Under the pieces are notes generated by a model, which was not told the DNA's origin, did no database searches, and saw only the letters and a program-made list of their open reading frames with translations. A DNA stretch of 64,000 nucleotides from an uncultured Bacteroidales bacterium. GTDB taxonomy: Bacteria; Bacteroidota; Bacteroidia; Bacteroidales; CAIXZF01. The stretch's first letter is position 1. Each line of letters opens with the position of its first letter. Location of the stretch: NCBI GenBank assembly GCA_903923925.1, contig CAIXZF010000061.1, positions 31,325-95,324 of the forward strand, given 5' to 3'. This document shows, piece by piece, positions 29,839 to 38,957 of this stretch. The translations under genes and the position numbers were made by a program.

Positions 29839-30933
29839 TTGCATATGTTAGCAAGCCATAATCTTGTAGAAACAGAATTTAAAGAAATCCTTTTCGAAAA
29901 ACGCCCATGTTTGGATCATTCCGGAAATGCAGTTCCGGGTTTGTATAATGCGTGGATCATCCTTAATAATCCGCAACAATATAATTCCTACACAACGGAA
30001 GCCGTAAAAGAAGTTATTCTTGCAATGCGTGCAGCCTCCAACGACAGAACTGTTGTTGCCGTTGTATTTACAGCTGTTGGCGACAAAGCTTTTTGCACGG
30101 GAGGAAACACAAAGGAATATGCAGAGTATTATGCTTCAAATCCTCAGGAATACAAGCAATATATGCGTTTATTCAACGACATGGTTTCATCAATTCTTAT
30201 GAACGATAAGCCAGTTGTTAACAGGGTAAACGGCATGCGTATAGGTGGTGGCCAGGAAATTGGCATGGCCTGTGATTTTTCAATCGCTCAGGATCTTTCG
30301 CGCTTTGGTCAGGCAGGTCCGAAACACGGCAGTGCACCTGATGGAGGCTCTACTGATTTCCTTCCTCTTTTTGTCGGCATAGAGAATTCCATGTTTTCCT
30401 GTACCGTTTGTGATCCATGGTCGGCACACGAAGCGCTCAGATATGGTTTGCTTACCGAAATCGTTCCTGCTCTAAAATTAAATGGAGAATTCATTCCAAA
30501 CCCAATGGTTCACGTCGATAAGTGGGTTAACGAAAGAGGTGATATTATTTATGGCAAAAGCAAATCCGGCGAGGAGCTTGTAAAAGCCAAAGAAACACTG
30601 AAAGCATCAGTTGTTGATTTGTCAGCCCTTGATGAAGCAACAGAAAAAATTTGCACTAAGCTTATGTACCTGATGCCAAATTGTTTAAGCAAAACTATTA
30701 ATTCTCTGAGAAAACACAAACTGGAACATTGGGATAAAAATAAAGAAAGTAACAGGGACTGGTTAGCACTAAATATGATGACAGAGGCTAAGGCAGGATT
30801 CAGGGCTTTTAATGACGGGCCAAAGGGGCAACGGGAAGTTGATTTTGTTAAATTGAGGCAAATGCTTGCCCAGGGACACGAATGGAATGATGATCTGATC
30901 AGGGCAATTTCACCCCAATTTCAAGCTGAATAA
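29839..30933 (+). CDS. oah: 6-oxocyclohex-1-ene-1-carbonyl-CoA hydrolase (BamA/BzdY/Oah)
   Basis: Crotonase fold with VVAVVFTAVGDKAFCTGGNTKEYAEYY, NGMRIGGGQEIGMACDFSIAQDLSRFGQAGPKHGSAPDGGSTDFLPLFVG; typical of Oah. Confidence 0.92.
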   Translation: MHMLASHNLVETEFKEILFEKRPCLDHSGNAVPGLYNAWIILNNPQQYNSYTTEAVKEVILAMRAASNDRTVVAVVFTAVGDKAFCTGGNTKEYAEYYASNPQEYKQYMRLFNDMVSSILMNDKPVVNRVNGMRIGGGQEIGMACDFSIAQDLSRFGQAGPKHGSAPDGGSTDFLPLFVGIENSMFSCTVCDPWSAHEALRYGLLTEIVPALKLNGEFIPNPMVHVDKWVNERGDIIYGKSKSGEELVKAKETLKASVVDLSALDEATEKICTKLMYLMPNCLSKTINSLRKHKLEHWDKNKESNRDWLALNMMTEAKAGFRAFNDGPKGQREVDFVKLRQMLAQGHEWNDDLIRAISPQFQAE

Positions 30934-30953
30934 CAAACAATATAAACGCGGAA

Positions 30954-31727
30954 ATGGAAAAAATAAAAGTTGTATATACCCATGATGACTCTGTTGCAAG
31001 GATTTTTCTTGATGACGGAAAAGGCAATGTTCTCGACAATATTATGATGACAGAGCTGATTTCTCTGCTATCATCATTTAAAACAAACAAGGACATCAAG
31101 CTGATTACTTTCGAAGGCGCCGGGAATAATTTTTCCTATGGAGCCAGCGTGGAAGAGCATACAAAAGACAAGGCTGCTGCAATGCTCGAAAGTTTCCACA
31201 AATTGTTCTATACCATCATCGATTTACATATTCCTACAATGGCGAGGATCTCCGGACAATGTCTCGGAGGAGGTTTCGAATTACCACTTGTTTGCAATTT
31301 TATCTTTGCCGATAAGACTGCTAAGGTTGGTCAGCCTGAAATTTTACTCGGTGTATTTGCGCCTCCAGCCTCTGTGATGCTGCCATTAAAAATCGGTCAT
31401 GCAAGGGCTGAAGAATTACTTCTGACCGGGAAGATTATCGGAGCTGATGAAGCTAAGGCAATCGGTCTTTTTAATGATGTATTTGAAGACAGAGATACTA
31501 TGGATACCGCACTCGACACGTGGATCAGGAAAAACATTTGCGGCAAGAGTGCTTCATCCCTGAAATATGCTGTAAAAGCTGCCCGTTCCTCCTTCGATTT
31601 TTTCATGCAAAGAAATCTTCCTGTTTATACTAACATGTTTATCAATGAATTAATGGAAACAGAAGATGCTAATGAAGGCATTAATTCATTTATAGAAAAG
31701 CGCAAACCGCTGTGGACAAATCGTTGA
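30954..31727 (+). CDS. dch: Cyclohexa-1,5-diene-1-carbonyl-CoA hydratase
   Basis: Crotonase with GAGNNFSYGASVEEH, GQCLGGGFELPLVCNFIFADKTAKVGQPEILLGVFAPPAS; adjacent to oah. Confidence 0.88.
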   Translation: MEKIKVVYTHDDSVARIFLDDGKGNVLDNIMMTELISLLSSFKTNKDIKLITFEGAGNNFSYGASVEEHTKDKAAAMLESFHKLFYTIIDLHIPTMARISGQCLGGGFELPLVCNFIFADKTAKVGQPEILLGVFAPPASVMLPLKIGHARAEELLLTGKIIGADEAKAIGLFNDVFEDRDTMDTALDTWIRKNICGKSASSLKYAVKAARSSFDFFMQRNLPVYTNMFINELMETEDANEGINSFIEKRKPLWTNR

Positions 31728-31784
31728 AATTTTGAAAAAATGAAAAGTACCTATTCACTATAAGGCTAAAAGAGTAATCAGTCT

Positions 31785-33044
31785 ATGGAAAATAACAATA
31801 AACTGGAAAAAACAGAAATCGTAAAACTTGAGTCGGTAGCTGCCTTGCGCAAGACCATGGATGATTATTTCATGCGTTTGAAGGATGCCGCTGAAAACGG
31901 CACTGCAAAAATTGCCTGGTGTACCAGTGTAGGTCCGGCTGAATTACTTTATTCAATGGGGTTCGAGGTATATTTCCCCGAAAACCACGGAGCTATGCTG
32001 GGTACTACAAAAATCGCAGATAAATATATCCCTTCGGCAGTAGTAAAAGGTTATTCTCCTGATATTTGCTCATACCTTACCACAGATATTGGAGCCTTTC
32101 TCCAAAACGAAACTCCGCTTCAGAAAATGGGGTTCAAATCTGTACCCAAACCTGATATTCTTGTTTACAACACAAACCAATGCCGCGAGGTTGCCGACTG
32201 GTTTGGCTTTTATGCAAAGCATTTTGATGTACCCATTATTGGTGTAACAACTCCTCTGAATATTGGTGAACTTTCGCCGGCCATTATTGATAGTGTGAGC
32301 AAACAAATCATGGATCTGGTTCCGGAACTTGAGAAAGTTGCAACACAAAAATTCGACATGGATAAATTCCGTGAAAGAGTTGGCTTGTCGCATGATGGTT
32401 GCGCCCTTTGGCGCAAAGTTCTTGAAACAGCCAGGCATAAACCGTCGCCAATAAATTTCTTTGATTCAGCAATCCATATGGGGCCTATTGTTGTAATGCG
32501 CGGCACTCAATATGCCGTGGATTACTATACGATTCTGCTTGCAGAACTTCAGGAACGTGTGAAAAATAATACAGGATCAGTACCTAAAGAGAAATTCAGA
32601 ATATACTGGGATGGGATGCCTTTGTGGTACAAGTTAAGCAGCATGGCAAAACTGTTTGCAAAACTTGACGCTTGTATCGTTGCTTCAACCTATTGCAACA
32701 GTTGGATTTTTGATGATCTTGATCCGGCAGAGCCCTTTATTTCTTCAGCATTAGCTTACAGCAAACTCTTTATTGTAAGGTCTGATGAAGTAAAAGAAGA
32801 TGTATTGGAAAACCTGCTCAAAGACTTTTCTATTGATGGGATTATCTATCATGAATCAAAAACATGTGCAAGAAATTCCAACAACCGTTACGGCTTGCAG
32901 AACCGTCTGTTCGAAAAAACTTCTGTTCCTTTCCTGGAAATTAACGGTGATCTGAATGATCCACGCTGTTTCAGTGAGGAACAAAGCATTATTGCAATTG
33001 AGACTTTCATTGATCAGCTGGCGGGACAGAAGGCATTGGTTTAA
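31785..33044 (+). CDS. 2-hydroxyacyl-CoA dehydratase/BCR large-subunit superfamily protein, single-subunit (YjiM/double-cubane-cluster-protein-like)
   Basis: Superfamily features (WCTSVGPAELLYSMGFEVYFPENH, SPDICSYLTTDIG, IIYHESKTCARNS, LEINGDLNDPRCF); paired only with one activator gene. Confidence 0.75.
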   Translation: MENNNKLEKTEIVKLESVAALRKTMDDYFMRLKDAAENGTAKIAWCTSVGPAELLYSMGFEVYFPENHGAMLGTTKIADKYIPSAVVKGYSPDICSYLTTDIGAFLQNETPLQKMGFKSVPKPDILVYNTNQCREVADWFGFYAKHFDVPIIGVTTPLNIGELSPAIIDSVSKQIMDLVPELEKVATQKFDMDKFRERVGLSHDGCALWRKVLETARHKPSPINFFDSAIHMGPIVVMRGTQYAVDYYTILLAELQERVKNNTGSVPKEKFRIYWDGMPLWYKLSSMAKLFAKLDACIVASTYCNSWIFDDLDPAEPFISSALAYSKLFIVRSDEVKEDVLENLLKDFSIDGIIYHESKTCARNSNNRYGLQNRLFEKTSVPFLEINGDLNDPRCFSEEQSIIAIETFIDQLAGQKALV

Positions 33045-33079
33045 AAATTACGAATAATAATTGCTGTAGCTAAACATAT

Positions 33080-33823
33080 ATGTACAGACTCGGATTAGAT
33101 CTTGGTTCTTCCTACACAAAAGGTGTTGTTGTCGACGATCAGAATAAGATGGTCGACAACTATTGTGTTAAAACAGGATACAGTTTCGAGAAAGCTGCCG
33201 CAAAGATTATTGATAATTTTTCTGAAAATTATCAATTGCAGTCACCGTATTATACCTGCGGATATGGACGCGAGCAACTGTCGGTTCCATGTTCCTCAAA
33301 TTCTGAGATTATAGCCCTGGCAAAAGGTGTTTTTGAGCTGTACAATAGAAAATGTTCAATTATTGATATTGGCGGACAGGACACAAAGTACATTAAAATC
33401 AATGAGTCAGGACAGGTTGATAAATTCAAAATGAATCGGAAATGTGCAGCAGGCACCGGTTCTTTTCTGGAAGAAATCGCCTTCAGGCTTGATATCTCAC
33501 CACAGGAATTCAACGCATTTGGCGAACAGGCAACAGACGAAGTAAAAATTAACAGCTTCTGCACTGTTTTCGCAGTATCCGAAATAATTGGCATGATAAA
33601 AAACGGAACTTCACTGCCAAACATTATTGTCGGAATTTACAGTTCAATTGTCACAAGGTGCATCGAACTTTCACCAGTAGAGGATTATCTGGTTATTACC
33701 GGTGGTTTACCTGATACTCATCCGCTAATTGTAAAATTATTTAGCAAAGTTTTTACAAACTCGGGCAGTCCGGAACATTCACAGTTCCTGGCAGCTTATG
33801 GAAGTGTTTTATTAAATAAATAA
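33080..33823 (+). CDS. 2-hydroxyacyl-CoA dehydratase-type activator ATPase (HgdC/YjiL-like)
   Basis: GLDLGSSYTKGVVVDD, DIGGQDTKYIKI, MNRKCAAGTGSFLEEIA, NSFCTVFAVSEIIG. Confidence 0.85.
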   Translation: MYRLGLDLGSSYTKGVVVDDQNKMVDNYCVKTGYSFEKAAAKIIDNFSENYQLQSPYYTCGYGREQLSVPCSSNSEIIALAKGVFELYNRKCSIIDIGGQDTKYIKINESGQVDKFKMNRKCAAGTGSFLEEIAFRLDISPQEFNAFGEQATDEVKINSFCTVFAVSEIIGMIKNGTSLPNIIVGIYSSIVTRCIELSPVEDYLVITGGLPDTHPLIVKLFSKVFTNSGSPEHSQFLAAYGSVLLNK

Positions 33824-33850
33824 AATAATCAATAAATATTCCGTTCAACA

Positions 33851-35122
33851 ATGAACAACAATAAAAAAGAAGTAGTAATCGTAAGCGCAGCCCGCACCCC
33901 AATAGGCAAGCACGGTGGGTATTACAACAATCTTCCAGCCGAAGATCTGGCAGTCCTGGCTGTTAAAGAAGCTATCCTTCGCTCAGGTATCGACCTGGCG
34001 AAAACTAAAATCGACCAGGTAATTGCCGGTATGATTTACATTGACTCTCAGAACCAGCAAATTTATCTTCCCAGGAACGTAGCTGTGAGAGTGGCTGATT
34101 TATTAAATGATAAAGATAATCTGAAGACTGCCCCGGGAAATACCACACTTCGTATTTGTGGTACAGGTTTCCAGGTTCTTGCGGATGCATTCGACCATAT
34201 CACCGCTGATGGCCCTAATAAAGCAAATTGCATCATTAGTTTTGCAACAGAGAATATGTCGCAAACCAACCTCATCCATCAGGGAAGGCGTAAACGCGAC
34301 AGCGTTTGGGATTTCGAGGATGCGCCCACAAAAGATTATCTGATGGAAGGCTTCAATCATAATCTCTTTAAGACATTGATGCCTAAAACAGCTGACGTTT
34401 ATGGAAAGCAAACCGGCATTACACGTAAGGATTGTGACGAGTTCTCATATCTCAGCCATAAAAGAGCAATCGAGACTCAGAAAAACCAATGGAACAGATT
34501 TAAAGATTCAAACGACCATAACTATTTGATGGGAATTTTTACTGTTGATACTGTTGATAAAGCTGGAAATACGCTTTGTGTATGGCGGGATGAAGGCGTT
34601 AAATATGATGTTAACCTCGAAGAACTTTCAAACCTCAGGCCATTGCTGGGTAAAGGTGGATTAGTTACTCCAGGTACTGCAAGTCAGATAAGTGACGGCG
34701 CTGCTGCTGCAGTACTTATGGATAAAGATTTTGCTGATAAAAATAACATTCCATACCTGGCAATTATCAAAGGATACCAATTCTCCACTGTAGATCCTGA
34801 AATAATGGGACAAGGGCCAGTGCCTGCTGTCAGAGATCTTCTTAAACAACTTAATATGCAACAGTCGGATGTCGACCTTTTCGAGGTTAATGAGGCATTT
34901 GCAGCACAGTATCTTGGTGTGGAAAAAGAACTTGGCCTGCCACGGGAGAAAACAAATGTTAATGGTGGTGCAATTGCCATGGGACACAACATTGCCGCAA
35001 CTGGTTTAAGAATTACTACCGATCTGGTATATGAATTAAAACGCCGCGGACTTAAAACCGGGATTGCTTCAGCATGTATTGGCGGTGGTCAGGGTGGAGC
35101 TATTTGCGTTGAAATCGTATAA
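33851..35122 (+). CDS. Thiolase (acetyl-CoA C-acyltransferase family)
   Basis: VIVSAARTPIGKHGG, RICGTGFQVLADA nucleophilic Cys, NVNGGAIAMGHNIAATG, ASACIGGGQGGAICVE. Confidence 0.9.
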   Translation: MNNNKKEVVIVSAARTPIGKHGGYYNNLPAEDLAVLAVKEAILRSGIDLAKTKIDQVIAGMIYIDSQNQQIYLPRNVAVRVADLLNDKDNLKTAPGNTTLRICGTGFQVLADAFDHITADGPNKANCIISFATENMSQTNLIHQGRRKRDSVWDFEDAPTKDYLMEGFNHNLFKTLMPKTADVYGKQTGITRKDCDEFSYLSHKRAIETQKNQWNRFKDSNDHNYLMGIFTVDTVDKAGNTLCVWRDEGVKYDVNLEELSNLRPLLGKGGLVTPGTASQISDGAAAAVLMDKDFADKNNIPYLAIIKGYQFSTVDPEIMGQGPVPAVRDLLKQLNMQQSDVDLFEVNEAFAAQYLGVEKELGLPREKTNVNGGAIAMGHNIAATGLRITTDLVYELKRRGLKTGIASACIGGGQGGAICVEIV

Positions 35123-35190
35123 ACAATTGATAATTAAATAATAAGAAGATTCGGATATCCGAAAATTACAGTATAAAACATTAAAAATAT

Positions 35191-37656
35191 ATGGGAACTT
35201 GTTTTTCATTTGGAAATAAAATTCTACAGAAAGAAGCAGCCAGATTGAATAAAGTGAAGAAGGTTGCACTTATTGGCACTGGTACAATGGGTATAGGAAT
35301 TGCAATAGATCTGCTTAACAAAACCGGCTATGAAATCATCTGTATTGATATTTCTGATCAGGCTCTGGACAGGGCAAAAAATGAGATCGGAAATTATTTT
35401 ACCGGGATGTATCAGGGTGGGCGAATCATGGAAGATCAGCTTGCAGCTTATATGGGAAGGCTTTCGTACACAAAGGATTTTGAAGCATTGGCAAATGCGG
35501 AAATTATCTGGGAAGTAGCCACTGAACGTATTGATGTCAAAGAAATTATCTTTCGGAATATCGAAAAGTATGTTGATCAGTCAAAATTGATTTTTGTCTT
35601 TTCAAATACATCTTCTCATACTACCGAAGAACTTGCAATATTATTCAGCGACAGTTATTTAAGAGATAAATTTCTTACAGGTCATGGCTACTTTCCTTTT
35701 CATGCGAACCGATTGTTTGATGTTATGAAGGGAAAATATGCCAGCGAAGAAAGTTTTGTTGCTGCTGTTGCTTTTGCTGAACAGATTCTTGAAAAAAAGG
35801 TAATTGCATTGAGGAATGATCATCACGGATATGTGGCAGATCCAATTTTTGAAGGGATGGGGGCAATTATCAGCTGGGATATTAAAACAGGTCAGGATCT
35901 GGTCGAGCTACCGCAGGTTTTTGCCTTGCTTACCGCCAATCCTTTCGAGGTTCTCGACCGCACAGGTCACATGCCATATACCGAATGTGCCCGACATATG
36001 GGTAAAGCTCTGCCAGCTGATGATCGGCTCAGAGTTGTTTACAATCAAAATGACAGGCATTACCCTCAATGGATTGAAGACCTTGAAAAATCAGGAAAAA
36101 TCGGTATCAATTCAAAGGACAAGGAAGGCTTCTTTAAATGGACTGGTCCTGCTAACAGAGAGAAAGCAACTCTGGTATACAATCCGGAAACAAAGTCCTA
36201 TGTAGAAATAAATGAAATAAATTACCAGGATTACTGGTCGTTATCCGAAGCCGCAGCTCTCGATCATCGTGCATCTTCAATTAAAAGTATTGAAGGCCTG
36301 ATAAAGATTTCAGAAGCTGATGATAAAGGTGGGAAAACCTTTAGAAGATACGTCCTCCCAATCATGCTTTATACCCTCGATTTAATCCAGGATAATCATT
36401 GCACTGTTGCTGATGTAAATACCTCTTCCAAAGTTGGTTTGCGCTTTAAATATGGTCTCTGCGAGATCATTGACGGCTTTCTGAACCATTTCGGAATTGA
36501 TGGCTTAATTGCTTTGATAAAAAAAGCTGGCTGTGAGAATCCTGATCGCTCTGAACTGTTCGATGTTGATGGAAAAATTGGCCCCCGTTCCGGGAAACCA
36601 AATCTCCTTTATACTATGAAGAAGAAAGGTTGGAAGAACCTGCTTGGCTATGGTAGAATTTATGGAACACCGGTAAGTCAGTTGAATATCAATACCGGCG
36701 ACATGGAATTGTATTACTGCGACTTACGCTATGTTCATCCAACAAAAAAAGACCGTGTTGCCTCAATCATTTTTGATAATCCGCTGCGTGGGAATGTATG
36801 GAACAGAAACACACTCGACCAGCTCGATCATGCCATTGGCGTTTCTATGGAATTGTATGAAAAAGGTCAACTTGGCGCACTGTTTTTTACTGCCTCCGGA
36901 ACTGGAATGCGCATGCTGGGTGCCGATGCCCGTCAGTTTAATAAAGGCTGGTTTGATGCAAAAATCGGTTACCAATTCCTTGGTGAAGAAGATGCATCCT
37001 GGTTTACAAAAGCCGGCATGAAACTTTTCCGCTTTATCCAGGAAATGCCCATATGGACTGTAGGTGTTTTCGGTGAAAAATGGGGTGGTGGCGCTGAATT
37101 CACTTACTTCCTGAATCAACGTTTCGATGTTATCCTAAAAGGTGTAGAATTTGATTCACTTACACGTACGAATGTCTTTAAAGTCAAGAAAAACTACAAT
37201 CAACCGGAAATAGAATACGCTATCCTGGGTGGTTTTGGAGCTGTTCAGGAACTTGTAAGGCTTGGCTTCGGTGAATCACTCATCGATGAACTATTCATGC
37301 AGGGACTGACCGCTGAACGCGCCTATGCACTCGGCCTGTCAAATGGAATCGGAGAAAACGAATTTGAACTCCTGGAAAGGGCATTTGAAATTGCAAGATT
37401 GAAACAGAAATATGCAGTTCCATATTCAATGGCACTTTACAATCAGCAGAAAAAAAATGCATTCTATGAAGGTTGTAATGATGACAGACTTACTCAGGAA
37501 ACCGGTGAAACCTTCAATCCCGAAAAGAACCCTTACATTACAACTGGTTTATTGCGTCTTCTGAATATGGGCGGGCAAAATGCGCCGCTTGATCTTACTC
37601 CTAGAGGCGTTCTTCCGGGCTGGAAAAATAACTACCTTCAACTTTACAAAGATTAA
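35191..37656 (+). CDS. 3-hydroxyacyl-CoA dehydrogenase / enoyl-CoA hydratase fusion (dehydrogenase domain first)
   Basis: N-terminal KKVALIGTGTMGIGIAIDLLNKTGYEIICID Rossmann and 3HCDH regions; C-terminal crotonase-like region (LGALFFTASGTGMRMLGADARQFNKG ... IWTVGVFGEKWGGGAEFTYFLNQRF). Start codon uncertain. Confidence 0.82.
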   Translation: MGTCFSFGNKILQKEAARLNKVKKVALIGTGTMGIGIAIDLLNKTGYEIICIDISDQALDRAKNEIGNYFTGMYQGGRIMEDQLAAYMGRLSYTKDFEALANAEIIWEVATERIDVKEIIFRNIEKYVDQSKLIFVFSNTSSHTTEELAILFSDSYLRDKFLTGHGYFPFHANRLFDVMKGKYASEESFVAAVAFAEQILEKKVIALRNDHHGYVADPIFEGMGAIISWDIKTGQDLVELPQVFALLTANPFEVLDRTGHMPYTECARHMGKALPADDRLRVVYNQNDRHYPQWIEDLEKSGKIGINSKDKEGFFKWTGPANREKATLVYNPETKSYVEINEINYQDYWSLSEAAALDHRASSIKSIEGLIKISEADDKGGKTFRRYVLPIMLYTLDLIQDNHCTVADVNTSSKVGLRFKYGLCEIIDGFLNHFGIDGLIALIKKAGCENPDRSELFDVDGKIGPRSGKPNLLYTMKKKGWKNLLGYGRIYGTPVSQLNINTGDMELYYCDLRYVHPTKKDRVASIIFDNPLRGNVWNRNTLDQLDHAIGVSMELYEKGQLGALFFTASGTGMRMLGADARQFNKGWFDAKIGYQFLGEEDASWFTKAGMKLFRFIQEMPIWTVGVFGEKWGGGAEFTYFLNQRFDVILKGVEFDSLTRTNVFKVKKNYNQPEIEYAILGGFGAVQELVRLGFGESLIDELFMQGLTAERAYALGLSNGIGENEFELLERAFEIARLKQKYAVPYSMALYNQQKKNAFYEGCNDDRLTQETGETFNPEKNPYITTGLLRLLNMGGQNAPLDLTPRGVLPGWKNNYLQLYKD

Positions 37657-37674
37657 TCAAAATAAAACTCATTT

Positions 37675-38856
37675 TTGATGGCAACAATCAGATATAATGC
37701 ACCGGATTATTACCAGGTTGACGAGCTCTTGACCGATGAGCACAAACTTATACGTGGTTCGGTCCGCGACTGGGTGAACCGGGCTGTAATGCCGGAAATT
37801 GACGATTACAACCATCGTCACGAATTTCCAGTTCATGTTGTAAAAGAATTAGGTGAGCTTGGTGCTTTCGGACCATATATCCCCGAAAAGTACGGCGGAG
37901 CCGGCCTCGACCAGATTTCTTACGGACTTATTATGCAGGAACTCGAACGTGGTGACTCGAGCATCCGGTCCCTGGCATCGGTTCAATCATCATTGGTAAT
38001 GTATCCGATCTATAAGTTTGGCACTGAAGCACAACGCATGAAGTATCTGCCAAAACTTGCTACCGGTGAAATGATCGGAGCCTTTGGTTTGACTGAACCC
38101 AATCACGGTTCCGATCCTGGCGGAATGCTCTCACGAATCACAGATGCAGGCGATCATTATATCCTGAATGGGGCTAAAATGTGGATCACCAATTCCCCTA
38201 TCTGCCATGTAGCTGTTGTGTGGGCAAAAGATGATGCAGGTGTTGTTCGCGGTTTACTTGTAGAACGCGGAATGGAGGGCTTTACAACTCCTGAAACCCA
38301 TAAGAAGTGGTCGCTGCGATCATCCTCTACAGGTGAACTCGTGTTTGATAATGTAAAAGTTCCTAAAGAAAATCTTTTTCCTGATATTAAAGGTTTAAAA
38401 GGACCATTAACATGCTTAAGTTCAGCAAGGTATGGTATTGCATGGGGAGTTATTGGAGCCGCTATGGATTGTTACGATACTGCCTTGCAATATTCATTGG
38501 AACGTAAACAATTCGGTAAACCTCTGGCCGGTTTTCAGCTTACACAGAAAAAACTGGCAGAGATAATTACAGAAATCACGAAAGCTCAGCTTTTAACCTG
38601 GCGTTTAGGTGTATTAAGAAATGAAGACCGCGCAACTCCTGCTCAGATCTCAATGGCCAAACGCAACAATGTGAAAATGGCGTTGGATACTGCCAGAGAA
38701 TCACGTCAAATACTCGGCGCTATGGGCATTACAGGCGATTTTCCAATGATGCGGCACATGATGAACCTTGAATCCGTGATAACTTATGAAGGCACACACG
38801 ATATTCACCTGCTCATCACCGGAAATGATATTACCGGTGAAAGTGCTTTTACGTAG
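37675..38856 (+). CDS. gcdH: Glutaryl-CoA dehydrogenase (acyl-CoA dehydrogenase family)
   Basis: SVQSSLVMYPIYKFGTEAQRMKYLPKLATGEMIGAFGLTEPNHGSDPGGM, ARYGIAWGVIGAA, VITYEGTHDIHLLITGNDITG. Confidence 0.88.
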   Translation: MMATIRYNAPDYYQVDELLTDEHKLIRGSVRDWVNRAVMPEIDDYNHRHEFPVHVVKELGELGAFGPYIPEKYGGAGLDQISYGLIMQELERGDSSIRSLASVQSSLVMYPIYKFGTEAQRMKYLPKLATGEMIGAFGLTEPNHGSDPGGMLSRITDAGDHYILNGAKMWITNSPICHVAVVWAKDDAGVVRGLLVERGMEGFTTPETHKKWSLRSSSTGELVFDNVKVPKENLFPDIKGLKGPLTCLSSARYGIAWGVIGAAMDCYDTALQYSLERKQFGKPLAGFQLTQKKLAEIITEITKAQLLTWRLGVLRNEDRATPAQISMAKRNNVKMALDTARESRQILGAMGITGDFPMMRHMMNLESVITYEGTHDIHLLITGNDITGESAFT

Positions 38857-38957
38857 AAAAATTGGGCCAGTTTCCAGGGATTAACACTTTCTGCGAAAAT
38901 GTAATGCATCGATGCTATTTTTCAAACAATTAATAATAAATGAGTTAGCAATCAAGA

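Noticed and set aside
31785-33044. Calling this a second benzoyl-CoA reductase or 2-hydroxyglutaryl-CoA dehydratase subunit
   Set aside because: No second large subunit accompanies it, so only a superfamily-level call is justified.
31138-36205. Short overlapping ORFs inside the aromatic cluster (e.g. 31138..31377, 32070..32438, 34103..34411, 35816..36205)
   Set aside because: Out-of-frame or antisense to strongly supported enzyme genes; no motifs.
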